From contig ONEJ01000020.1 of NCBI GenBank assembly GCA_900316805.1, positions 1 to 63,838 of the forward strand: a DNA stretch of 63,838 nucleotides, in the 5' to 3' direction. The DNA comes from an uncultured Lachnospiraceae bacterium. Its GTDB lineage: Bacteria; Bacillota; Clostridia; Lachnospirales; Lachnospiraceae. Positions 17,471 to 25,577 of the stretch are shown here, in pieces. Position 1 is the first letter of the stretch. Every line of letters starts with the position of its first letter. The position numbers and the translations under genes were made by a program. The notes below the pieces were generated by a model, which searched no databases, was not told where the DNA came from, and saw only the letters and a program-made list of their open reading frames with translations.

Positions 17471-17683
17471 TTAATATGAATCCTCTTCGTCCCATTCCTC
17501 ATCCGATGGATAATAATTTCCATTATCATTTCCACAGCAGATGCTGGTGGTCTTTCTCGGGGAAATCAGCATGCCGAGCACAAGACCGGTCAAAGCCGCC
17601 AGTGCAATGGTCATCACTTTTTCCTTCTTTGTCATAGTCACTGGCTCGGACAGTGCTGCCAGACAATCTTTTACTTTTTTCAT
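17471..17683 (-). CDS. small single-span membrane protein between T-box and thrS
   Basis: A 70-residue protein not belonging to a family I recognise. A basic N terminus (KKVKDCLAALSEP, MTKKEKV) leads into one hydrophobic span with small residues (about 26-44, ALAALTGLVLGMLISP), then a Cys pair and an acidic tail (DEEWDEEDSY). I start at the ATG at 17683, nine bases after AAGGAG; a TTG two codons earlier is too close to that site. It lies downstream of the T-box terminator and 21 bp before thrS, so it should be threonine-controlled with thrS. It resembles YtxH-like small membrane proteins in layout only. Confidence 0.7.
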   Translation of the reverse strand: MKKVKDCLAALSEPVTMTKKEKVMTIALAALTGLVLGMLISPRKTTSICCGNDNGNYYPSDEEWDEEDSY

Positions 17684-17802
17684 TGACAAACTCTCCTTCC
17701 TACTTACATATTATTTTCTTCGTTGCTCTCCGGTAAATCCCAGGCTCCGACGCTTCGCAGATTTACACTATCTCGTCTGCCGCGACACAAAAATCGCAAT
17801 GC

Positions 17803-17839
17803 AAAAATCCCCGGCATCGAAATAATTCCGATGCCGGGG
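17803..17839 (-). terminator. T-box conditional terminator
   Basis: A perfect 11-bp stem (17809-17819 with 17829-17839, arms CCCCGGCATCG/CGATGCCGGGG) is followed on the minus strand by ATTTTT. It lies directly after the T-box sequence and is the regulated terminator of the leader. Confidence 0.88.
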
Positions 17840-18050
17840 ACGATATAACATTCGCGGTTCCACCCCGGTTACCCTGCCAGAGGCATGGTCACTCATATGA
17901 TGATAACGGTATCACCGGACCTGATTGGGGTCACTCAGAGGTGGTCTTCGGTATGTATCCACTCAGGCTGCTTGCACCACTCCCCAAGGAGGCCGCCCTC
18001 TCTGTCAGATTCTACACACGTACTCTTCTCTTCTACGCATTTTGTGTTAT
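17803..18050 (-). promoter_or_regulatory. T-box riboswitch leader, threonine type
   Basis: The minus strand carries the hallmark GGGGTGGAACCGCGAA (17866-17851) just before a strong terminator, the T-box antiterminator core that pairs with the tRNA acceptor end. About 80 nt upstream, CGAAGACCAC places an ACC threonine triplet (17945-17943) where a specifier loop is expected. Further upstream an AGAGAG element marks the base of stem I. Together with the downstream thrS this supports control by uncharged tRNA-Thr. The exact specifier register is inferred from sequence, not from a computed fold. Confidence 0.88.
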
Positions 18051-18063
18051 TTACTTTACCTTT

Positions 18064-18091
18064 ATTATAGGCACTTTATCCGCAAATGCAA
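18064..18091 (-). promoter_or_regulatory. promoter of the T-box/thrS transcript
   Basis: On the minus strand TTGCAT (18091-18086) and a perfect TATAAT (18069-18064) are separated by 16 bp, directly before the T-box leader and after the SEC-C gene stop. Confidence 0.65.
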
Positions 18092-18105
18092 GGGGAAAAT
18101 AAAAA

Positions 18106-18606
18106 TTATCTTCCACAGCAGTGCTTATACTTCTTGCCACTGCCGCAAGGACATGGATCGTTACGTCCAACCTTCTTGCCCACAACCACCGTTCCGGACT
18201 TCTTCTGCTCCAGATACAGTCTGTGCTTGGTTTCCTTGTCAAAAATATCATCCCACATTGGCAACTCGTACAGCCAGTCAGCCTTGGCATCTACCATGTT
18301 CTTATAAAGCTTCTCTTTATCAAAAGCAAGACTTACCTTCGTGTCCTCCTCCATGGTATCGATCGGATTCGGCTCCACCAGGCTGTCGTTAATTCCATCC
18401 AGAAATCCTGCCATCTCCAGAACCGTCAACTGATACTTGTCTGCAAGCTCCTTTACCGTACCCTCAACAACCTCGTCCGGGTTCGTCAAAAGCTTCTCGT
18501 AAACACCCTTCTCCAGCATAAAATATCTCTGCCAGAACTGCTGCAGCTCCTTCTGATTTGCTTTCTCATTGTAGGCAATCTTCTGCCACTCTTGCAATAT
18601 AGCCAT
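18106..18606 (-). CDS. SEC-C metal-binding motif protein
   Basis: A 166-residue soluble protein ending in a canonical SEC-C zinc motif, [18 protein letters not shown], the form found at the C terminus of SecA. The remaining 140 residues are helical and acidic ([27 protein letters not shown]); I cannot assign a catalytic role. SEC-C proteins of this size are common in Lachnospiraceae and may be adaptors. Ribosome site AAAGGTGG lies eight bases before the ATG. It has its own promoter at 18659-18687 and lies upstream of the thrS leader, which has a separate promoter. Confidence 0.85.
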   Translation of the reverse strand: MAILQEWQKIAYNEKANQKELQQFWQRYFMLEKGVYEKLLTNPDEVVEGTVKELADKYQLTVLEMAGFLDGINDSLVEPNPIDTMEEDTKVSLAFDKEKLYKNMVDAKADWLYELPMWDDIFDKETKHRLYLEQKKSGTVVVGKKVGRNDPCPCGSGKKYKHCCGR

Positions 18607-18658
18607 TTTTATACCACCTTTATCACTTAGGAATTACATGTATTACACATGTACGCCT

Positions 18659-18687
18659 ATTATACCAAAGAATACGCATTTTTCCAA
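18659..18687 (-). promoter_or_regulatory. promoter of the SEC-C gene
   Basis: On the minus strand TTGGAA (18687-18682) and TATAAT (18664-18659) are 17 bp apart. Two ACATGT palindromes (about 18635-18652) sit in the leader between the promoter and the gene. Confidence 0.65.
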
Positions 18688-18701
18688 GTCCTTTTTTACG
18701 T

Positions 18702-18730
18702 TTGACAATTCCATGTCAGACAGATAGAAT
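18702..18730 (+). promoter_or_regulatory. sigma-A promoter of the plus-strand small membrane gene
   Basis: TTGACA (18702-18707) and TAGAAT (18725-18730) are separated by exactly 17 bp. The near-identical 11-mers TCAGACAGATA (18716-18726) and TCTGACAGATA (18738-18748) straddle the -10 and start region, 22 bp apart, and could be an operator. Confidence 0.7.
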
Positions 18731-18775
18731 AGTGGTATCTGACAGATATTGTGAAGCATCACACAGGAGGTTTTC

Positions 18776-19003
18776 ATGAAAAAAGCAAAACAGGTACTTG
18801 CCATCCTTGGCATCATCCTTTTGGTATCGTTATATTTTATCACCTTGTTCTGCGCCGTCACCGACAGCACTGCCACCATGCAGGTATTTATGGCATCCGT
18901 ATTCGCCACCGTGGTGATCCCGGTGCTAATCTGGGCTTACACCTTCATCTACCGACTGACCCGGAACAAGGATGAGAAGGAAGAAGAAAAAAAGCAGGAT
19001 TAG
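18776..19003 (+). CDS. small two-span membrane protein
   Basis: A 75-residue protein and the only convincing plus-strand gene in the window. Two hydrophobic segments (about 6-25 and 36-57) are separated by a short polar loop (CAVTDSTAT), followed by a highly charged cytoplasmic tail (NKDEKEEEKKQD). I do not recognise the family. The gene has a good promoter and a strong AGGAGG site seven bases before the ATG, which support its reality. It is divergent from the SEC-C gene and convergent with the ABC permease gene. Confidence 0.75.
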   Translation: MKKAKQVLAILGIILLVSLYFITLFCAVTDSTATMQVFMASVFATVVIPVLIWAYTFIYRLTRNKDEKEEEKKQD

Positions 19004-19131
19004 GATTTATTCTTCTTCCACCTCCACCAAATTCATCTGCAGTCTCTTGCTCTTTTCGCTCCTGCTCCTTCTTCGAATAGCTGCTTACCCCAAAGTAAGC
19101 ACCACAAAAAACTATTTTTTCTGTTGCTTCA

Positions 19132-21255
19132 TTATTTCTTTCTCCTTACCGCAAAAATCACAATTCCGGTTCCCACCAGAACAATCGGGACAAAAATAGT
19201 AAACATCAGCCCCAAAAGGATGGACCAGAAGGCATTGACCGTCAGCTGGTCAAGGATGTATTCCTTCACCGGGATCACGCTTCCTGACGCTCCGGTATCC
19301 GGGACAAGGTTCGTGACCACATCGGAAAACAGCACCGCATTGTTTGCCGTCAGCTGGCTGGCCTCGTCGCTGAAAAGGTATGGGCTTGCAAACACCAGAA
19401 GCCGGGTCGTTTTATCTTCATCCACAGACACTTCCACAGCCAGTCCCAGAGAGAATGGTCCTTCATCGTCTCCCGTTTCCAAGGTGTAATCCGTCATATT
19501 GCCCGGATCATTTTTGGACACTGCCTGATCCGAGGTGTCCATCAGGGACGTGTAAGTTACATCGTCACTTTCGGCCGGATAAGTAATTCCCAGGGATGCC
19601 GGTACATAGACATATTTTCCTGCAAGACTTCCGGTATAAGCGCTGCTGTTTACATCGGGAAGCAGATGGAAGGGTCCGCCCATCCGGTAATAATTCTGGG
19701 TATCATTATCTGCCACCATGCCCTTGGTAAAGCTGACGTCGTATTCCTCCAGAATCGAATCAAAATTCGGCAGCTCCTCTTCCGTATAGGATCCAATCAC
19801 AATGGCTTTTCCACCATCCTTCAGATAGTCAATGACCTTTTTTGCATCCGCTTTGTTGAAATCCTGCTGAGGTCCATTGATGATAATGGCAGCCGCATCC
19901 TCCGGCACACCCTCCTCATTCAAAAGCTCCAGGTCAGACAGCGTCATGTTTGCCTTGCTGATCACATCGGTAAACTCACTTCCCAGGCTGTATTCCCCAT
20001 GCCCGGTAATCTCATAAACCACCGGGAGCTGGTCGTCTCCCATGGTAACATATTGGATGGCACTGGTCAGCTGCCCCTCTGCATCAAAGCCCGCAAGTTC
20101 ACTGCTGTAGGAGTAATAGTCTGACTTATACTGATAAATATCATAGTAATCGATCACCCGGGAACGCCTGCCGCTTGCCACGATCAGACTGTTTGTGGCA
20201 GGAGCCTCCTCGGTATAATCCCGGTAAAAATAAGGCTTTTTCGAAGGATTCACGTATTCCACGGAAATATGCTTCGACAGATCCTCATAGCGGCTAAGAA
20301 TCGTATCCACCTGGGCATCCTTGCGGTTTTCCGCCACAAGGGCATAGATGGTCACGTCCTCTTCCAGCTCTTCCATGGCCTTTTTTGTGTCATCGGTAAT
20401 AGAATAAAGCTTCGAATAAGAGCAGTCGATAGCCGTCTTATCGGAAGGAATCTCATTCACGATGAGGTTTACCACCACGGAAAGTGCAACTGCCACAGCA
20501 ATGAAAGAGACAGAAAATACTGCCGTGGAAAACTTCTTTCTGCTCATGGCAAAACGCCGTTTCTGAATGGACTGCACCGTGAGGAAATTCATAAGCACCA
20601 TCACCGTCAGATAATAGACAATGGCCGCCAGCTCCAGACATCCCCCTGCAAATTTTTCAAAGGGCGCATAGAGATCCAGACATTCCAATATTTGGGTAAG
20701 TACATTCCCCTCCGAGGAGATCACACCCGTAATCATCTGCATCAGATAGCTGACAAACAGCACAACAAAGGTCAGAACCGCAGCGATCACCTGGCTCTCC
20801 GTCAGGGAGGAAATAAACATACCTACAGCGATACAGGCGCAACCGTACAGCCAGAAGGCGAGTATGGCGATATAGCTTTCTCCCATGGGCACGGTACCAA
20901 AGGCCCGAAGAATCAGAGGAGCCACGCAGAACACAGCAATATCCACCGTAAACACGGCGGCCATTGCCAGATATTTTCCCAGAACCAGCTTACCGGGAGA
21001 AACCGGTGCCGTCAAAAGCAGCTGGTCCGTTTTGCTCTTTCTCTCCTCCGCAAAGCTTCGCATGGTAAGCACCGGCACTGCGATCAGAAATACCACCGTG
21101 ATGGCGCTTAAGGTATAATAGACGTATGGATAGCCCTGCAAGAGGTTGTAAATGTAAAAATACAGTCCGAACATGGCCAGGAAGGCTGCCACAAACAGCC
21201 AGCCGATCACACTCTGAAAATAGGACTTAAACTCTCTCTTAAAAACTGCTAACAT
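19132..21255 (-). CDS. fused ABC-2 permease and GldG-like auxiliary protein
   Basis: A 707-residue membrane protein. The N-terminal part (about 1-240) is an ABC-2/GldF-type permease with about six spans (FKREFKSYFQSVIGWLFVA, RSFAEERKSKTDQLLLTAP, a CcmB/GldF-like loop). The rest, after a span near 255, is a GldG-like ABC_transp_aux domain exposed outside (YSKLYSITDDTKKAMEELE, IINGPQQDF) ending in a final membrane span and RRKK. The permease and auxiliary parts are separate genes in Bacteroidetes gliding systems. The start overlaps the stop of the ATPase gene by seven bases. The substrate is unknown. Together they would form an exporter. Confidence 0.88.
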   Translation of the reverse strand: MLAVFKREFKSYFQSVIGWLFVAAFLAMFGLYFYIYNLLQGYPYVYYTLSAITVVFLIAVPVLTMRSFAEERKSKTDQLLLTAPVSPGKLVLGKYLAMAAVFTVDIAVFCVAPLILRAFGTVPMGESYIAILAFWLYGCACIAVGMFISSLTESQVIAAVLTFVVLFVSYLMQMITGVISSEGNVLTQILECLDLYAPFEKFAGGCLELAAIVYYLTVMVLMNFLTVQSIQKRRFAMSRKKFSTAVFSVSFIAVAVALSVVVNLIVNEIPSDKTAIDCSYSKLYSITDDTKKAMEELEEDVTIYALVAENRKDAQVDTILSRYEDLSKHISVEYVNPSKKPYFYRDYTEEAPATNSLIVASGRRSRVIDYYDIYQYKSDYYSYSSELAGFDAEGQLTSAIQYVTMGDDQLPVVYEITGHGEYSLGSEFTDVISKANMTLSDLELLNEEGVPEDAAAIIINGPQQDFNKADAKKVIDYLKDGGKAIVIGSYTEEELPNFDSILEEYDVSFTKGMVADNDTQNYYRMGGPFHLLPDVNSSAYTGSLAGKYVYVPASLGITYPAESDDVTYTSLMDTSDQAVSKNDPGNMTDYTLETGDDEGPFSLGLAVEVSVDEDKTTRLLVFASPYLFSDEASQLTANNAVLFSDVVTNLVPDTGASGSVIPVKEYILDQLTVNAFWSILLGLMFTIFVPIVLVGTGIVIFAVRRKK

Positions 21256-22367
21256 GCTTCCTGCCCTCCATCCTTCGCGCTGTCCCGGGTAATTTCAAGG
21301 AAGACCTCCTCTAAAGACTTCGTGATTGTATGCAGCTCCAGTACCGGAATCTGCTGTCCTGCCATTGTGCGAAATACAATTTCCCGCACATCGGCCCCGG
21401 TCTTCGCATATATTTTCAGGCTGGTTTCCTTATGGTTATTCTTCTCCTGCTCCTTGGGATTTTCATGTATTTCTACCTGTGTATCAGAATTTCCGGACTC
21501 CGGCACTTCCTGCTTGGGCTGTTGCGTGATATCCTCTTCAATTCCGCCTGCTGTTTCACATTCCTCACATTTACCGGCATCCTCAAAAGCCTCGGACTTC
21601 CTGCATATCTCGATTTTCTCGATTCCCTGCACCTTTTCCAGCAGCGACTTCGCCTCTGTGGCATCCCCCCGCACCGTCAGCAGGATTTCCTGCGCTCCGG
21701 ACATCATGCCCACCAGATTCTCCGTGGAGTCGCTGGCCACCAGTTTTCCTTTAGAAATAATAAAAACATGGTCACAGACGGCGCTGATCTCTGTCAGAAT
21801 GTGGGAGCTTAGAATGACCGTGTGTGTCTCCCCCAGCCGTTTGATCAGTTCCCGGATCTCGATGATCTGCTTGGGATCCAGTCCCACCGTAGGTTCATCC
21901 AATATAATGATCTTTGGGTATCCCAAAAGTGCCTGGGCAAAGCCCACTCGCTGCCGATAACCCTTGGACAGATTGCGGATCAGACGGTTCGCCACATCCG
22001 TTACTCCGGTGGTCTCCATCGCCTCTGCCACATATTTCTTCCGGTTCGTTTTCTCCAGCTTCTTAAGCTCCGCCGCAAAATTCAGATATTCCAGGACCGT
22101 CATATCCGAATACAGAGGTGGAATCTCCGGCAGATAGCCGATGCACCGCTTCGCCTCCTCAGGCTCCTTAAAAATGTCATGACCGTTGATGGTCACCTCC
22201 CCGCCGGTGGCTCCCAGATACCCGGTAATGATATTCATGGTGGTGGATTTTCCCGCACCGTTTGGTCCCAGAAATCCATAGATTTTCCCCGGCTCCACCG
22301 TCAGGGAAAGATCGTCCACGGCCACATGGTCCCCGTACTTTTTCACTAGATGACTGATCTCAATCAC
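21249..22367 (-). CDS. ABC transporter ATP-binding protein (GldA/DrrA type) with long acidic insert
   Basis: The ATPase partner of the fused permease. It has Walker A GPNGAGKST, the LSKGYRQRVGFAQAL signature, Walker B IIILDEPTVGLDP and the H-loop SSHILTE. After the nucleotide-binding domain comes the DUF4162-like C-terminal region, interrupted at about residues 235-305 by a low-complexity stretch rich in E, Q, N and K with a C-x2-C pair (KCEECETAG). I choose the GTG at 22367, eight bases after GGGAGG, since homology begins at IEISHLVKKYG; an ATG at 22400 is the alternative. Translation is coupled to the permease. Confidence 0.88.
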   Translation of the reverse strand: MIEISHLVKKYGDHVAVDDLSLTVEPGKIYGFLGPNGAGKSTTMNIITGYLGATGGEVTINGHDIFKEPEEAKRCIGYLPEIPPLYSDMTVLEYLNFAAELKKLEKTNRKKYVAEAMETTGVTDVANRLIRNLSKGYRQRVGFAQALLGYPKIIILDEPTVGLDPKQIIEIRELIKRLGETHTVILSSHILTEISAVCDHVFIISKGKLVASDSTENLVGMMSGAQEILLTVRGDATEAKSLLEKVQGIEKIEICRKSEAFEDAGKCEECETAGGIEEDITQQPKQEVPESGNSDTQVEIHENPKEQEKNNHKETSLKIYAKTGADVREIVFRTMAGQQIPVLELHTITKSLEEVFLEITRDSAKDGGQEAC

Positions 22368-22523
22368 AGAAACTGCCTCCCTTTTCTCCTGCTCTATCAT
22401 CCGCAGCCCTTTTCCTGCCGAAAAAGGCATAAACGTACCACGGTTTTGTTTATCTTCAGTTTATGGAAATTTCGTGTGTAAAATATGATGAAATTGTGAT
22501 GATTTTGTGAAATGCCGTAGACA

Positions 22524-22549
22524 CAAAAAGAAGATGGAACTCTCCATCT
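22524..22549 (-). terminator. intrinsic terminator after purA
   Basis: The arms AGATGGA (22532-22538) and TCCATCT (22543-22549) have a 4-nt loop. On the minus strand they are followed by TCTTTTTGTG. It lies 35 bp past the purA stop. Confidence 0.75.
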
Positions 22550-22583
22550 CCTTTTCTATGATTCTTTCTTTAGATTTCATTCC

Positions 22584-23876
22584 TTATTTAGAAAGCGGGG
22601 AATCACGATAAATGATGTCATCACGGCCCGGGCCGTTGGAGACCATGGTAATCGGGTATCCGATCTCATTCTCGATGAACTCTACATATTTCCGGCAGTT
22701 CTCCGGAAGATCCTCATACTTCTTGATACCGCGGATATCGCATTTCCATCCCGGCAGAGTTTTTAATACCGGCTTTGCTTTCTCCAGCTTGCAGGTAACA
22801 GGGAAGTCTGTGGTAACCTCTCCGTCAATCTCATAGCCCACACATACCGGAATCTCATCCAGATAGCCCAGCACATCCAGCACGGTAAAGGCCACATCCG
22901 TGGTTCCCTGCAGACGGCAGCCGTACTTGCTGGCTACGCAGTCAAACCATCCCATTCTTCTCGGGCGTCCGGTAGTAGCACCGAACTCGCCGCCATCACC
23001 ACCGCGGCGGCGAAGCTCATCAGCCTCATCTCCAAAAATCTCACTGACAAAAGCACCTGCGCCTACTGCGGAGGAATATGCCTTGCAGACCGTGATAATC
23101 TGCCCAATCTCATATGGCGGAATTCCTGCTCCAATCGCACCGTAGGCAGCCAGTGTAGAAGAAGATGTTACCATCGGATAAATACCGTGATCCGGATCCT
23201 TCAGTGTTCCCAACTGTCCCTCAAGAAGTATGGTCTTGCCCTCCTTGATGGCCTGATCCAGATACAGGGAAACATCACATACGTATGGGGCAACCATGTC
23301 ACGATACTCATGTAAGGTAGCAAGGAGCTCCTTAGGATCAAGAAGCGGCTTATGATACAGATGCTCTAACAGAACATTCTTCTGCTCTGCTATCCGCACA
23401 ACCTTCTCCTCCAGCAGCTCATCATCAAAGAGCTCGCTGACCTGGAAGCCGATCTTTGCATATTTATCAGAATAGAAAGGAGCAATTCCGGACTTTGTAG
23501 AACCGAAGGACTTACCGCCCAGACGCTCCTCCTCATATTGGTCAAATAAGATATGGTAAGGCATTACGATCTGCGCCCGGTTGGATACCAGAATCTTCGG
23601 CATCGGCACGTCTCTGTCGATAATGGACTTAATCTCATTAAACAGAACCGGAATATTTAAGGCCACACCATTTCCGATGATACTGGTAGTATGACTGTAA
23701 AACACGCCGGACGGAAGGGTGTGCAGTGCGAACTTTCCATAATCATTCACGATTGTATGTCCCGCATTCGCTCCTCCCTGAAAACGGACAATGATGTCAG
23801 CCTGCTTAGCCAGCATATCTGTAATCTTGCCCTTGCCTTCGTCGCCCCAGTTGGCGCCAACAACTGCTTTAACCAT
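22584..23876 (-). CDS. purA: adenylosuccinate synthetase
   Basis: PurA makes adenylosuccinate from IMP, aspartate and GTP, the first committed step to AMP. The 430-residue enzyme shows the GTP loop GANWGDEGKGK at the N terminus with the catalytic Asp, QGGANAGHTIV with the catalytic His, GSTKSGIAPFYSDK, the IMP-binding GATTGRPRRMGWFD, and the C-terminal KYEDLPENCRKYVEFIE with SNGPGRDDII. I chose the ATG at 23876, after AGGAGGAAGAAAAGA. It appears monocistronic, bounded by terminators after itself and after degV upstream. Confidence 0.98.
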   Translation of the reverse strand: MVKAVVGANWGDEGKGKITDMLAKQADIIVRFQGGANAGHTIVNDYGKFALHTLPSGVFYSHTTSIIGNGVALNIPVLFNEIKSIIDRDVPMPKILVSNRAQIVMPYHILFDQYEEERLGGKSFGSTKSGIAPFYSDKYAKIGFQVSELFDDELLEEKVVRIAEQKNVLLEHLYHKPLLDPKELLATLHEYRDMVAPYVCDVSLYLDQAIKEGKTILLEGQLGTLKDPDHGIYPMVTSSSTLAAYGAIGAGIPPYEIGQIITVCKAYSSAVGAGAFVSEIFGDEADELRRRGGDGGEFGATTGRPRRMGWFDCVASKYGCRLQGTTDVAFTVLDVLGYLDEIPVCVGYEIDGEVTTDFPVTCKLEKAKPVLKTLPGWKCDIRGIKKYEDLPENCRKYVEFIENEIGYPITMVSNGPGRDDIIYRDSPLSK

Positions 23877-23925
23877 TCTTTTCTTCCTCCTGTATATCAC
23901 ACTAAACCTGTCTGTGCTATGCGCA

Positions 23926-23958
23926 CAAAAACGGAAAGGTGTAAAAACCTCTCCGTTC
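23926..23958 (-). terminator. intrinsic terminator after the DegV gene
   Basis: A 9-bp stem (ACGGAAAGG 23931-23939 with CCTCTCCGT 23948-23956, one G-U pair) is followed by TTTTTG on the minus strand. Confidence 0.75.
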
Positions 23959-24017
23959 TTACCTCATGATTATAATGGATTCTTTGTAAAAATACAAGTA
24001 ATTACGCAATAATCTTT

Positions 24018-24881
24018 TTACTCAATCTCCTTGGAACATGCGATAGCCAAAGCTCCCGGTCCAATATGGCAGGCAACTACCAGGGACAGCGGATCCAACA
24101 CGATCTCATTATTCGGGAATTCCTTCTGTACCTCTGCCTTAAATTCTTCTGCCGCCTCTCTGTCAAAAGTATAAGCCATCTCCAGATGCATTTTCTTCCC
24201 ATCCGGGCTCTGGAAACGCTTCGCAAAATCATTCTTCATGGATTCGATCATGATGGACCTCGCCTGCTTTACCGTTCTGGCCTTGGCAAAGGCATCCAGC
24301 TTCTCTCCCTGAATCTGCAGCACCGGCTTCAGCTTCAGAAGTGTGCCGAGAGCTGCCGCTGCCGGCGTGATCCGTCCACCCTTCTTCAAATATTCTAAGG
24401 TATCCACCATAATATAAATGGAGGATTCAAATTTATTTTTCTCCAGAACATCCTTGATCTCTGCAGCACTCATCCCGCGCTCTGCCAGCATCTTCGCATC
24501 CAGAACAGACTGACGCAGTGTAACAGAAATACGCTGGTTATTTACCACCTGAACCTTGCCCTCATAGTCATTAGCCAGCATCACAGCCGTCTCACAGGAT
24601 CCGCTGAGTCCCGAGGACATGGGAATGTGCACGATCTCATCATAGTCCTTCAGCAGCTTGTCCCACAGATCCGTCACATCTCCAACTAACGGCATGGAAG
24701 TCTTGATATCAGCTCCCTTCGCCATCATCTCGTAGAACTGCTCCTGCGAAAAATCCAGTTCCTCATAATGAATCTGTCCATCCAGATAAAAAGGCATCGG
24801 AAGGACTTCAATCCCCAGCTCCCGCGCCTGCTTCTGTGAGATTCCACTGTTACTGTCTGTTACGATCACTACTTTGCTCAT
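24018..24881 (-). CDS. DegV family fatty-acid-binding protein
   Basis: A 287-residue DegV/FakB-type protein. Members bind a fatty acid and, with the kinase FakA, allow its phosphorylation for lipid synthesis. Visible features are the N-terminal VVIVTDSNSGISQ, the acyl-carboxylate-binding HIPMSSGLSGSCETA near residue 90, and the family C-terminal segment with VACHIGPGALAIAC. I chose the ATG at 24881, seven bases after GGAG; the frame further upstream is not family-like. It stands alone, with no fakA in view. The ligand is unknown. Confidence 0.93.
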   Translation of the reverse strand: MSKVVIVTDSNSGISQKQARELGIEVLPMPFYLDGQIHYEELDFSQEQFYEMMAKGADIKTSMPLVGDVTDLWDKLLKDYDEIVHIPMSSGLSGSCETAVMLANDYEGKVQVVNNQRISVTLRQSVLDAKMLAERGMSAAEIKDVLEKNKFESSIYIMVDTLEYLKKGGRITPAAAALGTLLKLKPVLQIQGEKLDAFAKARTVKQARSIMIESMKNDFAKRFQSPDGKKMHLEMAYTFDREAAEEFKAEVQKEFPNNEIVLDPLSLVVACHIGPGALAIACSKEIE

Positions 24882-24970
24882 AATCTTCTCCACTTCTTTT
24901 ATCATCGGTCCGGGGACAATGAAAGCCGCCAAATAATCCGAATTTACTTACTTAGTATAACATAGAGAAA

Positions 24971-25003
24971 AACAAAAGAAAAGCCCAGAAATTCGGGCTT
25001 TTC
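24971..25003 (-). terminator. intrinsic terminator between the hairpin array and degV
   Basis: GAAAAGCCC (24978-24986) pairs with GGGCTTTTC (24995-25003). On the minus strand the stem is followed by TTTTGTTTTTC. It would stop minus-strand transcripts coming from array B before they enter degV. No gene between it and the groEL terminator clearly needs it. Confidence 0.7.
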
Positions 25004-25222
25004 AAGACTATTACATGTGGTTTTTGATACTATTTTTCATAGAGCATAATGTGGTGACCAAAGATAATTATCTTTTTATCTTTTCTCTATCTTCTTTTTT
25101 ATTTCTTTTCGGAATTGTGTTTTTGTGGCATATACAGCATATGAAAATATTATTCTCTTCGATCTTTTGAAATAGAAATCCGGTAAAAGAAATCCGTGAG
25201 ACTCCCCCCAACGAATGACAAC

Positions 25223-25577
25223 GCAATCGGTACAATTCATTTTTCCGTATGCGACCAATATTTCTCTGCAAAAGCGTCTTTTCTTCCTGAATATGGGCGC
25301 TACTACCTATTTTTGTTTTATGCGCCCAGTTTTCTTCCGCAAAATTGGCTTCCCTTCCTGAATATGGGCGCTGCTACCTATTTTTGTTCTATGCGCCCAT
25401 AATTATTGAAAAAAGAGAGCTTTCTCGACAAAAAATGGGCGCATGTAAAAAAAGTGTCCTCCTACGCCCAAAATCAGCTGCACAAATCGAAAAAAAAATT
25501 TTTGCGTGGGCGTATAGCTAAAAAAGCCTCTCCTACGCCCAAAACAGCTGTATCCACCAGAGAAATAATTTTCCTCA
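25223..25577. repeat. array B: 71-nt-periodic 35-nt hairpin elements
   Basis: Four complete 35-nt copies begin at 25294, 25365, 25436 and 25507, exactly 71 nt apart, so every gap is 36 nt. Each begins TGGGCG and ends CGCCCA. A decayed fifth copy at 25223-25257 keeps the phase and one end (TATGCGACCA). Copies 1 and 2 agree at 33 of 35 bases, and the gaps before them agree at 26 of 36, both ending TTCCTGAATA. Copies 3 and 4 are in the opposite orientation and both are followed by AAA-(T)CAGCTG. No protein gene is credible here. Confidence 0.9.

Noticed and set aside
25068..25271. Small minus-strand frames of 60-67 codons left of array B
   Set aside because: Weak or no ribosome sites, two frames overlap each other, and the start lies inside the decayed hairpin unit. 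No family resemblance.
25223..25577. CRISPR array
   Set aside because: The geometry (35-nt repeats, 36-nt gaps) is CRISPR-like, but the repeats share only their ends, change orientation within the array, and some gaps are themselves similar to each other. No cas gene is in the window.
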